Assembly (NCBI RefSeq): GCF_021655075.1
Contig: NZ_PPXX01000002.1
Coordinates: 1-64,000 of the forward strand
Reading direction: 5' to 3'
Length of the DNA stretch: 64,000 bases
From: Clostridium sp. Cult2
GTDB lineage: Bacteria > Bacillota > Clostridia > Tissierellales > Tepidimicrobiaceae
The translations under genes and the position numbers were made by a program. Under the pieces are notes generated by a model. It did not search any database, was not told the DNA's origin, and worked only from the letters and a program-made list of their open reading frames with translations. Of the stretch, positions 1 through 8,807 are shown piece after piece (position 1 is the first letter of the stretch; each line of letters opens with the position of its first letter).

Positions 1-1149
1 ATTACTACTACCTACTAAACCTACAAGTCTTGCAGATACTGTTGCAAAGAAGAATCCAAATACTGCGATTATCAATGCTCCAGGAATACCTACCGGTATG
101 AAATCTGTAGCTCCTATAAATATTACTATAACTGCTACTCCTATTAGGGCTAATTTAATGGATATATCTTCATCTGTTCTTAAAGTTGAAGATGTACCTG
201 CAGTACTCTTTAATCCTCCCATAGCTTCTTTGAAGGTTCTAACGATTAAAGGTAAGGATTTGACCAAGCTTAGGATACCACCAAAGGCAACTGCCCCTGC
301 ACCAATATACCTAATATAATTGTCCCAAATCTCCCAATAGCTTAATCCCATTAATGGGTCTGAGGCTGGATAGATTATATCTGGTATATATTGGCCTAGA
401 TGGGTTATAAGTGGTATAAGGACTAACCAACCTAGTACAGCTCCTGATAACATATAGGCAGATATTTGTGGACCTACTATAAATCCAACTCCTAATAGAG
501 CTGGTAAAGTGTCCATACCTATGGCTGCACCTTTATATCCTGGTAAAGCCCATTCTATTTCTGAAGGGAACAATTTAATCCCGTCGGTAATAAATTTAAA
601 TGCTGAACCAATTCCAAGGCCTGTGAATACGGTTTTAGCCTTAACTCCACCAGTTTCTCCTGCTATTAATACTTCAGCACAGGCAGTTCCTTCTGGATAA
701 GGAAGAACCCCATGTTCATTTACGATTAATGCTTTCCTAAGAGGAAGCATTAACAAGGCTCCTAGTATACCTCCTGCTAAGCCTATAATTACTATCCTTA
801 TTAAACTAGGCTCTGCCATACCAAGCTCTTGAGACCAGATGAATAAAGCTGGCAAAGTAAATATGGCTCCTGCTGCTAAGGATTCACCAGCTGAACCTAT
901 GGTTTGAACCATATTGTTTTCCAATATGGAGTCTCTTTTCATAATTCCACGGATAATACCCATTGAAATTACCGCTGCTGGTATTGATGCACTAATGGTC
1001 ATACCAACTCTAAGGCCAATATAAGCATTAGCAGCACCGAACACTATAGCCATAATAATACCTATAATAATTGCTGTGGGAGTAAATTCTGGCATTACCT
1101 TATCGGCTGGAATATAGGGCTTAAATTCCTGTTTCATTTGTTTTTCCAT
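1..1149 (-). CDS. OPT-family oligopeptide transporter, C-terminus beyond window edge
   Basis: The reverse strand is open from an ATG at 1149 to the window edge, giving 383 codons without a stop. The product is very hydrophobic, with many Gly/Ala-rich membrane segments, and starts MEKQMKQEFKPYIPADKVMP. Segments such as GAANAYIGLRVGMTISASIPA and EHGVLPYPEGTACAEVL (about residues 39-59 and 142-158) are typical of the OPT family (oligopeptide or metal-chelate symporters), which usually has 600 or more residues, so over a third is missing. AGAAAGGAG precedes the ATG, and the gene has its own promoter at 1193-1221. It lies downstream of the lysine operon on the same strand, so peptide import for amino-acid fermentation is a reasonable inference. 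Substrate unknown. Confidence 0.85.
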   Translation of the reverse strand, partial: MEKQMKQEFKPYIPADKVMPEFTPTAIIIGIIMAIVFGAANAYIGLRVGMTISASIPAAVISMGIIRGIMKRDSILENNMVQTIGSAGESLAAGAIFTLPALFIWSQELGMAEPSLIRIVIIGLAGGILGALLMLPLRKALIVNEHGVLPYPEGTACAEVLIAGETGGVKAKTVFTGLGIGSAFKFITDGIKLFPSEIEWALPGYKGAAIGMDTLPALLGVGFIVGPQISAYMLSGAVLGWLVLIPLITHLGQYIPDIIYPASDPLMGLSYWEIWDNYIRYIGAGAVAFGGILSLVKSLPLIVRTFKEAMGGLKSTAGTSSTLRTDEDISIKLALIGVAVIVIFIGATDFIPVGIPGALIIAVFGFFFATVSARLVGLVGSSN

Positions 1150-1192
1150 TCTAGTACTCCTTTCTATTTAGTAAAAATTTTTATACTATTCC

Positions 1193-1221
1193 ATTATAAA
1201 TAATTTTCTCCTATAAGTCAA
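1193..1221 (-). promoter_or_regulatory. Vegetative (sigma-A type) promoter of the OPT transporter
   Basis: On the minus strand TTGACT and TATAAT are separated by exactly 17 bases, about 44 bases before the ATG at 1149. This suggests the transporter can be transcribed independently of the lysine operon upstream. Confidence 0.7.
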
Positions 1222-1253
1222 CATATTCGTCAATTTTTGACAATAAAAGTATA

Positions 1254-1297
1254 ATAAGTTCCTTTTCTGGTGCCTGGCACCAAAAAAGGAACTTATT
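1254..1297. repeat. 44-bp palindromic repeat, family A, copy 1
   Basis: A near-perfect palindrome with outer arms ATAAGTTCC / GGAACTTAT and the core GGTGCCTGGCACC. Two further 44-bp copies lie at 8801-8844 and 45180-45223. This copy lies 26 bases past the kamE stop. There is no T-run, so it is not a standard intrinsic terminator, although it would fold strongly in RNA. Confidence 0.85.
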
Positions 1298-1323
1298 TAG
1301 AATCCTTCTATTTACTTGGGGTA

Positions 1324-2064
1324 TTATATCATCTTCCTATTTACCATCTCTGTAACGATAAAGCTAGCTACATCTTCAGCAAAGGTTCCTGTTCCAAAGC
1401 CTGCATCGTAGCCTAGTTCTTTGGCTAATTCGTGAGAAAGCCTTGGACCTCCGCAGGTTAGAATTACCTTATCCCTTATTCCTTCTGCTTCTAGTAGTTC
1501 TACCAGTTGAGTCATATTTGGAATATGGACATCCTTTTGGGTTACTACCTGGGATACTAATATGGCATCTGCATTTAATTCTATGGCTTTGGCTACTAAT
1601 TCTTCGTTGGGAACTTGACTGCCTAGATTATAAGCTTCAATACCTTCATACCTTTCTAGTCCAAAATGGCCTGCATAGCCTTTCATATTCATAATGGCGT
1701 CTATTCCTACTGTATGGGCATCGGTACCCGTACAAGCTCCTACAACGACTATATTCCTTTTAATATTATCCTTTATATATTGCTCTACTTCCTCTTTACT
1801 CATTACATCCAAATCCACCTTTGGAACTTCTATTTTAGTAAAGTCTACTGTATGAATTGATTTTCCATATAGTATAAAATAGCTATATCCTACTAAATCC
1901 TTTGAATATACAACGGAAGGTTCTTCTAATCCCATCTTTTTAGCTAATTGGCGAGCTGCTTCCTTGCCTTCATCTCCATAGGGCACTGGTAAAGTGAAAC
2001 TAAGTTGAACCATTCCATCGTTCAATGTATCCCCATAGGGTTTTACTCTTGTTAAGTCTAACAT
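1324..2064 (-). CDS. kamE: Lysine 5,6-aminomutase beta subunit
   Basis: Small, cobalamin-binding subunit of the adenosylcobalamin- and PLP-dependent lysine 5,6-aminomutase, which moves the terminal amino group of beta-lysine to C5 to give 3,5-diaminohexanoate. The 246-residue protein has the B12-binding DxHxxG motif as D115-A-H117-T-V-G120. Lys128, eleven residues after the cobalt-ligand His, matches the spacing of the PLP lysine (H133/K144) in characterised enzymes. A C-terminal Rossmann-like region (GACTGTDAH, then VILTCGGPRLSHELAKELG) fits the cobalamin domain. The ATG overlaps the kamD stop by one base (TAATG), which implies translational coupling. Last gene of the lysine operon. Confidence 0.95.
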   Translation of the reverse strand: MLDLTRVKPYGDTLNDGMVQLSFTLPVPYGDEGKEAARQLAKKMGLEEPSVVYSKDLVGYSYFILYGKSIHTVDFTKIEVPKVDLDVMSKEEVEQYIKDNIKRNIVVVGACTGTDAHTVGIDAIMNMKGYAGHFGLERYEGIEAYNLGSQVPNEELVAKAIELNADAILVSQVVTQKDVHIPNMTQLVELLEAEGIRDKVILTCGGPRLSHELAKELGYDAGFGTGTFAEDVASFIVTEMVNRKMI

Positions 2065-3617
2065 TATTTTCCACCTCCAACCATTAGTTGAATAAATGGA
2101 TTAAAGTATCCCGAATCCTTTTTAGCTACTCCGTCTAATCCTTTGCCACCAGTTCTTTGTCTTTTAACTCCTCCAAATTTCCCCTGTTCTATAGTTGAGA
2201 ATAGACTATTTTGGGCTATTTCATTCAACAATTCCTCAGCATCTTTTAAAACTTTAGCTGCTCTAGTTTGGATAATGCCTCCATGGACGAAACTAATCTC
2301 ATTGCCTAAATCCTTAGCATTGTTGAAGATATACTTAGCATTTTCAATGGATAGATATCTGTCCTGGAGATGGGGAGTATGGATAGCTTCTGTTAACATT
2401 CCTAGTAATTGGATTCCTTGGTTGGTCATTATGGATACTAAATTGAATAGAGCATCTTGAATATGGCCTTTGAAAATATTCCCTGTCATATATTTGGTTG
2501 GGGGCATATATTTCAATGGTGCATTAAGGAATATTTCTCTGGCCATTTGAGCTTGCGCTAATTCATATAAGAACCCATTTTCCAATTCTGGGTCCATTTC
2601 AAAGGCATGGCCTAATCCCATTTGTTCTTCTGGGATACCAGCCTTTAATGCAAATTGTTCGTTTATAAATTGAGAGGCCAATACGGTATGGGCAGCTTCT
2701 ACTGCATCATCTGTTGTAAGGTAGTTGTCTTCTCCCGTATTTATTATTATACCCGCATATCCATTGATTACTCTGGAGAAATATTGGTCTATTAAAGTTC
2801 TTTGCATATTTATATCCCTAAACAGTATTCCATAAAGGGCATCGTTTAACATCATATCCAACCTTTCCAAGGCACCCATAGCTGCTATTTCTGGCATACA
2901 TAATCCAGAACAATAGTTACAAAGTCTAATATAGCGGCCTACCTCTTCTCCTACTTCATCTAAGGCCCTTCTCATTAGTTTAAAGTTTTCTTGAGTGGCA
3001 TAAGTTCCACCAAATCCTTCAGTAGTAGGGCCATAGGGTACATAATCCAATAGACTTTGCCCTGTAGTTCTTATAACTGCAATTACATCTGCCCCTTGGC
3101 GAGCTGCTGATTTAGCTTGTTCTATGTCTTCATATATATTACCAGTAGCCACTATTACATATAGATAGGGCTTTTTCCCTTCTCCTAAGGTATTTATCAG
3201 TTCTTCCCTTTTATTTCTATTGGATTTGATTTTTTCTACTCTTTCCCTTGCTATTTCATATATGATATCCTTAATTTTTTCTTCATCAGCTGCTGGTAGG
3301 CGGGTAATATCCAATTCTCCCCTGGATATTTTTTCTGCTATTTGTTGAGGGCTATCTCCTGTTTGAATCATAGCATTGCCTAACCAATAGGCTATTCCTC
3401 TTTCTAGCCCACCACCTTCTTTAATATTGTCTATTAACACATTGGGTAGAGGTCTATCTATTTCATCCACTCCATCTACTCCCAATAATCTAGCAATGGT
3501 TCTTTCTGTGGAAGTAGTAGTATGTTCATCTATAAACTTTTGCACATCATCAGCTATTTGTTTTGCAGCATTTCTTGAACTGTCTATTAATTTTTGATCA
3601 AGATTTAATTTACTCAA
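2064..3617 (-). CDS. kamD: Lysine 5,6-aminomutase alpha subunit
   Basis: Large, TIM-barrel subunit of lysine 5,6-aminomutase that binds PLP and adenosylcobalamin together with KamE. I place the start at the TTG at 3617 (MSKLNLDQKLIDSSRNAAKQ) because AAGGAG lies at a normal distance before it; an ATG 18 bases upstream would put the ribosome site inside the coding region. This gives 517 residues, in line with the known subunits. Family segments visible include RQGADVIAVIRTTGQSLLDYV and YATQENFKLMRRALDE. It follows kamC by 14 bases and overlaps kamE by one base. No lesions seen. Confidence 0.95.
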   Translation of the reverse strand: MSKLNLDQKLIDSSRNAAKQIADDVQKFIDEHTTTSTERTIARLLGVDGVDEIDRPLPNVLIDNIKEGGGLERGIAYWLGNAMIQTGDSPQQIAEKISRGELDITRLPAADEEKIKDIIYEIARERVEKIKSNRNKREELINTLGEGKKPYLYVIVATGNIYEDIEQAKSAARQGADVIAVIRTTGQSLLDYVPYGPTTEGFGGTYATQENFKLMRRALDEVGEEVGRYIRLCNYCSGLCMPEIAAMGALERLDMMLNDALYGILFRDINMQRTLIDQYFSRVINGYAGIIINTGEDNYLTTDDAVEAAHTVLASQFINEQFALKAGIPEEQMGLGHAFEMDPELENGFLYELAQAQMAREIFLNAPLKYMPPTKYMTGNIFKGHIQDALFNLVSIMTNQGIQLLGMLTEAIHTPHLQDRYLSIENAKYIFNNAKDLGNEISFVHGGIIQTRAAKVLKDAEELLNEIAQNSLFSTIEQGKFGGVKRQRTGGKGLDGVAKKDSGYFNPFIQLMVGGGK

Positions 3618-3631
3618 ATATTTCACTCCTT

Positions 3632-5257
3632 TCATTTCAGCTCTTTTTCTGCTTTTCCAATTATCCTTTCGTCTAGTCCCATTATCCGTGCAATATTTAA
3701 GGCATCTTTAGGGACTGGTTTGGTTTTATCTACTGTTCTTAGTCGATAATCCATGAATTTATTTATTAAGTCCATCTTTTCCTGTTGAAGATTCTTTAAT
3801 TGGGATTTTAACTCCTCCAATTTCATATGGGATAATCCTATTACCTGTAAATGGACTACCTTATCTATATTCCCAATATTATCATAATGGGTTGTAAGTA
3901 AGGTTATGGAGTCTTTGTCCAATAGATATTCTACTACTGCCTTTGATATGGCATAGCCTTCTTCCGGGTTGGTACCACTGGCTAATTCGTCTATTAGTAT
4001 CAATCCTTTATTATCTGCAATTTCTATGGCTTCTTGGATTAGTTTGATTTCCCCTCCAAAGGTACTTAAGCCTTTGTCCACAGATTGAAGGTCTCCTATA
4101 GAGGCTTTGATGAAATTATTTAATCCTAAAATCATCTCCTTAGCAGGAACCAGTAATCCATATTGGGCCATGGCTGTTAAGAGACCTACTAATTTTAAAC
4201 TAACGGTCTTACCTCCCATATTAGCTCCTGTAATACAGGTAACCCCTTCCTTAAGTTCTAAGGTTATAGGAGTATATTCTAGCCCCATTTCCTTTAGGGT
4301 GTCTTCTACTTTTGGATGTCTTCCTCCTATTATGGTTATAGAATGGTCTTCAATAATATTTGGTTTAACTCCATTTATTTCTACTCCAAAACTGGCTTTT
4401 CCTAATATAAAATCCATCTTTCCAATGCTGGATATATTTTTATATAGAATTTTACTTTTTTTACCTATCTCCTTAGAAAGATTTTTCCTTATTCTCATTT
4501 CTTCTTTTTCTTCTTTATCCTTAAGGATTAAAACTTTTCTTTCCAATAGATTTATTGAATCCGTTGATTTTAAAGTATATTTAATATTCATATAGGTTTC
4601 AGATACATAGTTTAAATAGGGATAATTCTCCAGCTTTTCAATTAGTTCTGTTCTTTCTTTGGGTATGATTATGGACCCATCTGGATTTAAGTTTAGCCTT
4701 AATTCCTCTCGTACTTTTTCTTTTAAACTTTTTTTCTCTTTTTTAATTTTTCTTTCTATTTCCCTTTTATCTTCTCTAATGGACTTTAATTCTTTCGAAT
4801 AGGCTTCATATATATAGAAGGTGGAAATACCCGTAGCTTCTGGGTCCAATAGTTTTTCTAAACTCTCTATAGGTTCTATTGTCGTATCTTCCCACAGGGG
4901 TGCCTGATTCGTAGTCAATAACTCTTTTAAATCTCTAATTAAAAAGAGGAAGTTCTTAATTTCGAACAGTTCTACTTCTGAAAGAATTCCTCCATCTCTA
5001 CCTCTATCAATAGATGACCTTAAATCCTTTATATGGTGAAATATATTGTTTATCTCTCCTATGAACCTTTGATCCTTAACAAGAGCAATATAGTTTTCTA
5101 CCTTTCCCAATTCTTCTATTAGTTCTTCTTCTTCTCCTCTTAGAAAAGGCCTCATCTTGTCCTTATAGATTTTGCCATAAGGGGTTTTAATATTTATCCT
5201 GTTTAAAATATATTGAAAATCTAAGGATTCTTTTGTAAAATCATCCATTAATTCCAT
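3632..5257 (-). CDS. kamC: MutS-like ATPase of the lysine aminomutase operon (KamC-type)
   Basis: A 541-residue protein with a C-terminal MutS-family ABC-type ATPase domain: Walker A TGANMGGKTVSLK near residue 345 and Walker B LILIDELASGTNPEEG in the 420s-430s. A long charged coiled-coil region precedes it, and there is no MutS mismatch-recognition domain. MutS-like genes of this kind are known companions of kamD/kamE in lysine-fermenting anaerobes. Their position suggests a chaperone or reactivase for the B12 enzyme, but that role is inference. The start is the ATG at 5257, one base after the kamB stop, with GGGGGTG as ribosome site; a GTG nine bases earlier lies inside that site. Confidence 0.85.
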   Translation of the reverse strand: MELMDDFTKESLDFQYILNRINIKTPYGKIYKDKMRPFLRGEEEELIEELGKVENYIALVKDQRFIGEINNIFHHIKDLRSSIDRGRDGGILSEVELFEIKNFLFLIRDLKELLTTNQAPLWEDTTIEPIESLEKLLDPEATGISTFYIYEAYSKELKSIREDKREIERKIKKEKKSLKEKVREELRLNLNPDGSIIIPKERTELIEKLENYPYLNYVSETYMNIKYTLKSTDSINLLERKVLILKDKEEKEEMRIRKNLSKEIGKKSKILYKNISSIGKMDFILGKASFGVEINGVKPNIIEDHSITIIGGRHPKVEDTLKEMGLEYTPITLELKEGVTCITGANMGGKTVSLKLVGLLTAMAQYGLLVPAKEMILGLNNFIKASIGDLQSVDKGLSTFGGEIKLIQEAIEIADNKGLILIDELASGTNPEEGYAISKAVVEYLLDKDSITLLTTHYDNIGNIDKVVHLQVIGLSHMKLEELKSQLKNLQQEKMDLINKFMDYRLRTVDKTKPVPKDALNIARIMGLDERIIGKAEKELK

Positions 5258-5258
5258 C

Positions 5259-6290
5259 TCATTCACCCCCTAAGACTAAATCTACTACTGGAATATCCTT
5301 TATATAGTATTTCATCTTGTCTAATAATTCTCTAGCTTCAAAATAATATCCTTGAGGTGCATAAGGGTTCACGGTTATGGCCACTAGATTTATTGGATTC
5401 AATACCTTTACCTTAACCCCATACCTCATAAATTTTAACCAATCCTTTGGCGGTATAAATATTTTAGTTCCATCAGCTACTACTATATCCACTTTTTTAT
5501 ATCTATTTGTGGTTCTAATAATATCTTCTATGGTATTTTTTACCAAGGACCCGGGGATTAATATGTATTTAGAATTTTTCCCTATGTGATTTCCAATAAT
5601 ATGGCCACAATTTAAAGCAGTTTTTATCTCAATGGGATGGATGTTCAAATTCTCATCTATTGTGGCTATTCCTCCACTATTTAGAACCTTTTCCAATATT
5701 TCCTTTTCCATAGAATCTTCAATTTGGGGGAGATTGAAAAGGTTCACTATATGGATTGTTTCTTCCACAACCTTGTTTATATCCCTGCTTAAAACTGCTC
5801 CAGTAGATAAAATTGTAGCATCTGTTATAGAAGGGGCGGCAGAAGACCTTCGGTCTATGGCTCCATCTATAATGACCATTTCCGCCCCTAATTTTAACAT
5901 TAGATTTGCTAAATCCTTTATTTCTGCTGCAGTTTGAGGTCCTGAAATTTGAATATATCCGCCATCCTTTACTCTACCTATTAATATTTCTCCTAAAGGG
6001 GTTCTATATTCTGTTATATTCATTATTTCTATTGTAGCATCTCCTAAAGACAATAATTCTGTAGTGGTGGCAATTATGGTGCCTTCTTCTGCATATATTT
6101 TAGGCTTTTCCGTTTCTGTAACTAAATCTAAAGCTTCTCCATCCCTTCCAGTAGAAATAATGCCTAATTTTATGTCTTGGTCTATGGATTCATGGATTAA
6201 ATGGTTTAAGGCTACCGTCTTACCACTATTTTTAGCCATGCCCACTATGGATATTATTTTGTATTTGTTGTATATGTGTTTTAGTAACAA
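5259..6290 (-). CDS. kamB: P-loop protein of the lysine aminomutase operon (KamB-type)
   Basis: A 343-residue protein starting at a TTG (6290) placed seven bases after AAAGGGGG; an ATG 21 bases upstream lies before that site. The N-terminus carries a P-loop, GMAKNSGKT (about residues 16-24). The middle contains AEMVIIDGAIDRRSSAAPSI, which resembles a nucleotide-binding switch region. Similar P-loop genes occur with kamA/kamD in lysine-fermentation clusters; the molecular function is not established. With KamC it may form an ATP-driven reactivating system for the cobalamin enzyme (inference). Only one base separates it from kamC. Confidence 0.8.
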   Translation of the reverse strand: MLLKHIYNKYKIISIVGMAKNSGKTVALNHLIHESIDQDIKLGIISTGRDGEALDLVTETEKPKIYAEEGTIIATTTELLSLGDATIEIMNITEYRTPLGEILIGRVKDGGYIQISGPQTAAEIKDLANLMLKLGAEMVIIDGAIDRRSSAAPSITDATILSTGAVLSRDINKVVEETIHIVNLFNLPQIEDSMEKEILEKVLNSGGIATIDENLNIHPIEIKTALNCGHIIGNHIGKNSKYILIPGSLVKNTIEDIIRTTNRYKKVDIVVADGTKIFIPPKDWLKFMRYGVKVKVLNPINLVAITVNPYAPQGYYFEARELLDKMKYYIKDIPVVDLVLGGE

Positions 6291-6314
6291 TAGAAAACCC
6301 CCTTTATTCATCGG

Positions 6315-6348
6315 TTTTGGGACAGGGAGAACCGTCCCTACTGTCCCC
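6315..6348. repeat. GGGACGGTTCT-type palindromic repeat, family B, copy 1
   Basis: On the minus strand this reads GGGGACAGTAGGGACGGTTC then TCCCTGTCCCAAAA, a palindrome with GGGACAG/CTGTCCC arms. A second copy lies at 39002-39054. It occupies the kamA-kamB junction and contains the kamA stop codon and the codons just before it. Confidence 0.75.
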
Positions 6349-7588
6349 GCTGTTTTCTTTCTAAATTACTTGGTGCCATGGATTTTACTTCTGGGCCTTG
6401 GAGTAGTTCTGCTACCCCTGTTGCATGGCCTTCCCTTTCTCCCTTACATATGGGACAATTACATGGTTCTTCAAGAATTTGTGGTTCCGTATAAGTGGTA
6501 ATAACCCCCTCGTAATTTCTAAGGACTATTTTAGTTGGGGACTGGCTTATAACGTATTGAGGCATAACAGGAGTCTTGCCTCCACCTCCTGGTGCATCTA
6601 CTACAAAGGTTGGAACTGCAAAACCAGAAGTATGGCCTCTTAGTGCTTCTATTATCTCGATACCCTTAGATACTTTTGTTCTAAAGTGTTCAATTCCCAT
6701 GGACAAATCACATTGGTAAATATAGTAAGGTCTAATTCTCATCATTACCAATTTGTGAACTAATTCCTTCATTATATGAGGGCAGTCATTAACTCCTCTT
6801 AATAAAACTGATTGATTCCCCAATGGGATACCTGCATCTGCCATTTTATTGGCTGCTGCAATTGAGGTTTCTGTAATTTCTTTTGGATGATTAAAATGAG
6901 TATTTAACCAGATTGGATGATATTTTTTAAGCATATTGACTAGATTATCGGTGATTCTCATAGGCATAACTACAGGGGTTCTGGTACCAATTCGGATTAT
7001 TTCCACATGGGGAATTGCCCTTAATTCTTTTATAATGTACTCTAATCTTTCGTCAGATACCAATAATGCATCTCCACCGGATAATAGAACATCTCTTACT
7101 TGGGGAGTATTTCTGATGTATTCAATACATTTATCGATTCTATCCTTAGGAGCCCCCGAGTCTTGTTGCCCTGCGAATCTTCTTCTAGTACAATGTCTAC
7201 AATACATTGAACATTGGTCTGTTATTAGGAACAATACCCTATCAGGATACCTATGGGTAAGTCCTGGTACTGGAGAGTCTTCATCTTCTGCTAATGGGTC
7301 TTCCATATCTGCAATGCTTTCATGAGTTTCCATTATTGTTGGGACTGCCTGTTTTCGAATAGGACAATTTGGGTCATTTGGGTCCATCAGAGAAGCATAA
7401 TATGGAGTAATTCCCATTCTAAACTTATTCAATACCTCTCCTATTTCCTTCTCCTCTTTTTCAGTAATATTGATTATCTTCTTTAGTACTTCTACCTCTG
7501 TAATTCTATTTCTAACCTGCCATCGCCAGTCATGCCACTCTTCCTCAGTCACATCTTTCCATAATTCAATATCCTTATAAGATCTCAC
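6338..7588 (-). CDS. kamA: L-lysine 2,3-aminomutase
   Basis: Radical SAM, PLP-dependent enzyme that converts L-lysine to L-beta-lysine, the first step of this fermentation. The radical SAM motif is C126-SMY-C130-RH-C133, and the PLP lysine lies in the PGGGGKTPVMP segment near residue 338. I chose the GTG at 7588 (VRSYKDIELWKDVTEEEW) because GGGAGG precedes it by a normal distance. The resulting 416 residues equal the length of the well-studied clostridial enzyme. The last residues (KQRGQ) are encoded by a palindromic repeat that overlaps the stop. Second gene of the operon, 28 bases after kdd. Confidence 0.97.
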   Translation of the reverse strand: MRSYKDIELWKDVTEEEWHDWRWQVRNRITEVEVLKKIINITEKEEKEIGEVLNKFRMGITPYYASLMDPNDPNCPIRKQAVPTIMETHESIADMEDPLAEDEDSPVPGLTHRYPDRVLFLITDQCSMYCRHCTRRRFAGQQDSGAPKDRIDKCIEYIRNTPQVRDVLLSGGDALLVSDERLEYIIKELRAIPHVEIIRIGTRTPVVMPMRITDNLVNMLKKYHPIWLNTHFNHPKEITETSIAAANKMADAGIPLGNQSVLLRGVNDCPHIMKELVHKLVMMRIRPYYIYQCDLSMGIEHFRTKVSKGIEIIEALRGHTSGFAVPTFVVDAPGGGGKTPVMPQYVISQSPTKIVLRNYEGVITTYTEPQILEEPCNCPICKGEREGHATGVAELLQGPEVKSMAPSNLERKQRGQ

Positions 7589-7616
7589 AATGAAAACCTC
7601 CCTTTTTTTCAATGGA

Positions 7617-8654
7617 CTAAGCGTACAACTCCTCAAAAATCTTTCTTAATTCTTTAGATTCTCTCATCAGTTCTAGGGATATAGCTGCGTGATCTTTGGT
7701 GTATCCGTTTCCTACTATCATGGTTATGTCTTTTCCTACCCCTTCAGCTCCTAAAGCTGCTTTTGTGAAGCTAGTTGCCATACTAAAGAAATATACAATA
7801 CCTTTATCCTTTGTAAGCAGTATGCTAGACATTTCTGTATTTGGAATATTGACTGTATTTATAACTATATCTGCCATTTCTCCATTGGTTGCTTCACTAA
7901 CCTTTTCCAATAATTCTACTGCGTTGGTAGCGTTTGCCTTTATGTAGACATCTGCCAAGTTTGCATTTTTTACTCTAGCTATAGTTTTATCTCTAGATCC
8001 TATACATATGACCTTTCCTGTTACTCCAGCCCTCTTCTTTGCTTCGTATAAGCAGAGCATACCAGATTTACCCGTTCCACCTATTACTACTACTGTGTCC
8101 CCTGGTTTAACCAATTTGGCTGTTTGAGCTGGTGCCCCTGCCACATCTAATACGGATAATGCTAAGTTTTCTGGTAGGTCATCAGGTAGTACTGCATATA
8201 TGCCAGATTCAAATAATATAGCTTTCCCCTTAATATCTACCTGGTCTACTTCAGGTCTTATTTCTAAAAATTCATCTATTCTAAGTGGGGTTAAAGATAA
8301 GGATACTAAAGTGGCTATTTTATCTCCTACTTTTAATTCGGTTTTTCCTTCTAGTGCAGGACCAATCTTTTCCACAGTTCCGATTAACATACCACCAGAA
8401 CCAGTTACGGGATTTTGGTGTTTGCCTCTTTCAGCAACTATGCCCTTCATAATCTTTTTTATTTCTTCCTGGTCTCCCTTAGCCTGCTCTTTGATTTGAG
8501 TAAAGCTAGCAGAATCTACATTTAAAGTTTGCACATCGATTAATATTTCATTATCATATATTTCCATATCATTGTCTATTTTTAGCGCTGGTTGTGGCAA
8601 TACTCCCTTTGGTTCTATTACTCTATGAGTTCCATATGGACATCCTTTTCTCAT
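7617..8654 (-). CDS. kdd: L-erythro-3,5-diaminohexanoate dehydrogenase
   Basis: NAD(P)-dependent enzyme that oxidatively deaminates 3,5-diaminohexanoate to 3-keto-5-aminohexanoate in lysine fermentation. The 345-residue sequence begins MRKGCPYGTHRVIEPKGVLP and has a zinc-dehydrogenase-like fold with a Rossmann motif (VVVIGGTGKSGMLCLYEAKK). It starts at an ATG preceded by AAGGAGGG. It is the first gene of the operon, downstream of the sigma-54 promoter at 8697-8712. The next pathway enzymes, the keto-acid cleavage enzyme Kce and the ammonia lyase Kal, are not in the window. Confidence 0.93.
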   Translation of the reverse strand: MRKGCPYGTHRVIEPKGVLPQPALKIDNDMEIYDNEILIDVQTLNVDSASFTQIKEQAKGDQEEIKKIMKGIVAERGKHQNPVTGSGGMLIGTVEKIGPALEGKTELKVGDKIATLVSLSLTPLRIDEFLEIRPEVDQVDIKGKAILFESGIYAVLPDDLPENLALSVLDVAGAPAQTAKLVKPGDTVVVIGGTGKSGMLCLYEAKKRAGVTGKVICIGSRDKTIARVKNANLADVYIKANATNAVELLEKVSEATNGEMADIVINTVNIPNTEMSSILLTKDKGIVYFFSMATSFTKAALGAEGVGKDITMIVGNGYTKDHAAISLELMRESKELRKIFEELYA

Positions 8655-8696
8655 ACAAATCCCTCCTTAAAATTTTTATTACCATCTAATATATAA

Positions 8697-8712
8697 TGCA
8701 ATTTATATGCCA
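8697..8712 (-). promoter_or_regulatory. Sigma-54 (-24/-12) promoter of the lysine fermentation operon
   Basis: On the minus strand the bases read TGGCAT-ATAAA-TTGCA, against the sigma-54 consensus TGGCAC-N5-TTGCA. The spacing is exact and only one base of the -24 box differs. The predicted start site is about 30 bases before the kdd ATG. The next gene upstream encodes a sigma-54 enhancer-binding protein, which makes the assignment much stronger. Confidence 0.85.
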
Positions 8713-8731
8713 ATTTTTTCAAGTATTAAAA

Positions 8732-8807
8732 GGGCTAGACACAAAGGTTATAGCCCATTAAGTGGATAAATCTAAAACTTATTTGCCCAAATTTAGGCAA
8801 ATAAGTT
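8732..8807. promoter_or_regulatory. Inverted repeats upstream of the sigma-54 promoter
   Basis: Two dyads lie between the promoter and the activator gene. GGGCTA (8732-8737) pairs with TAGCCC (8751-8756). AACTTATTTGCC (8776-8787) pairs perfectly with GGCAAATAAGTT (8796-8807). Either may bind the activator; the second may instead be the 3' hairpin of the activator transcript, and it abuts the repeat at 8801-8844. Confidence 0.4.

Noticed and set aside
2143-6501. Several open frames on the plus strand opposite the kam genes
   Set aside because: They are antisense shadows of well-supported kam genes with no RBS or family motifs.
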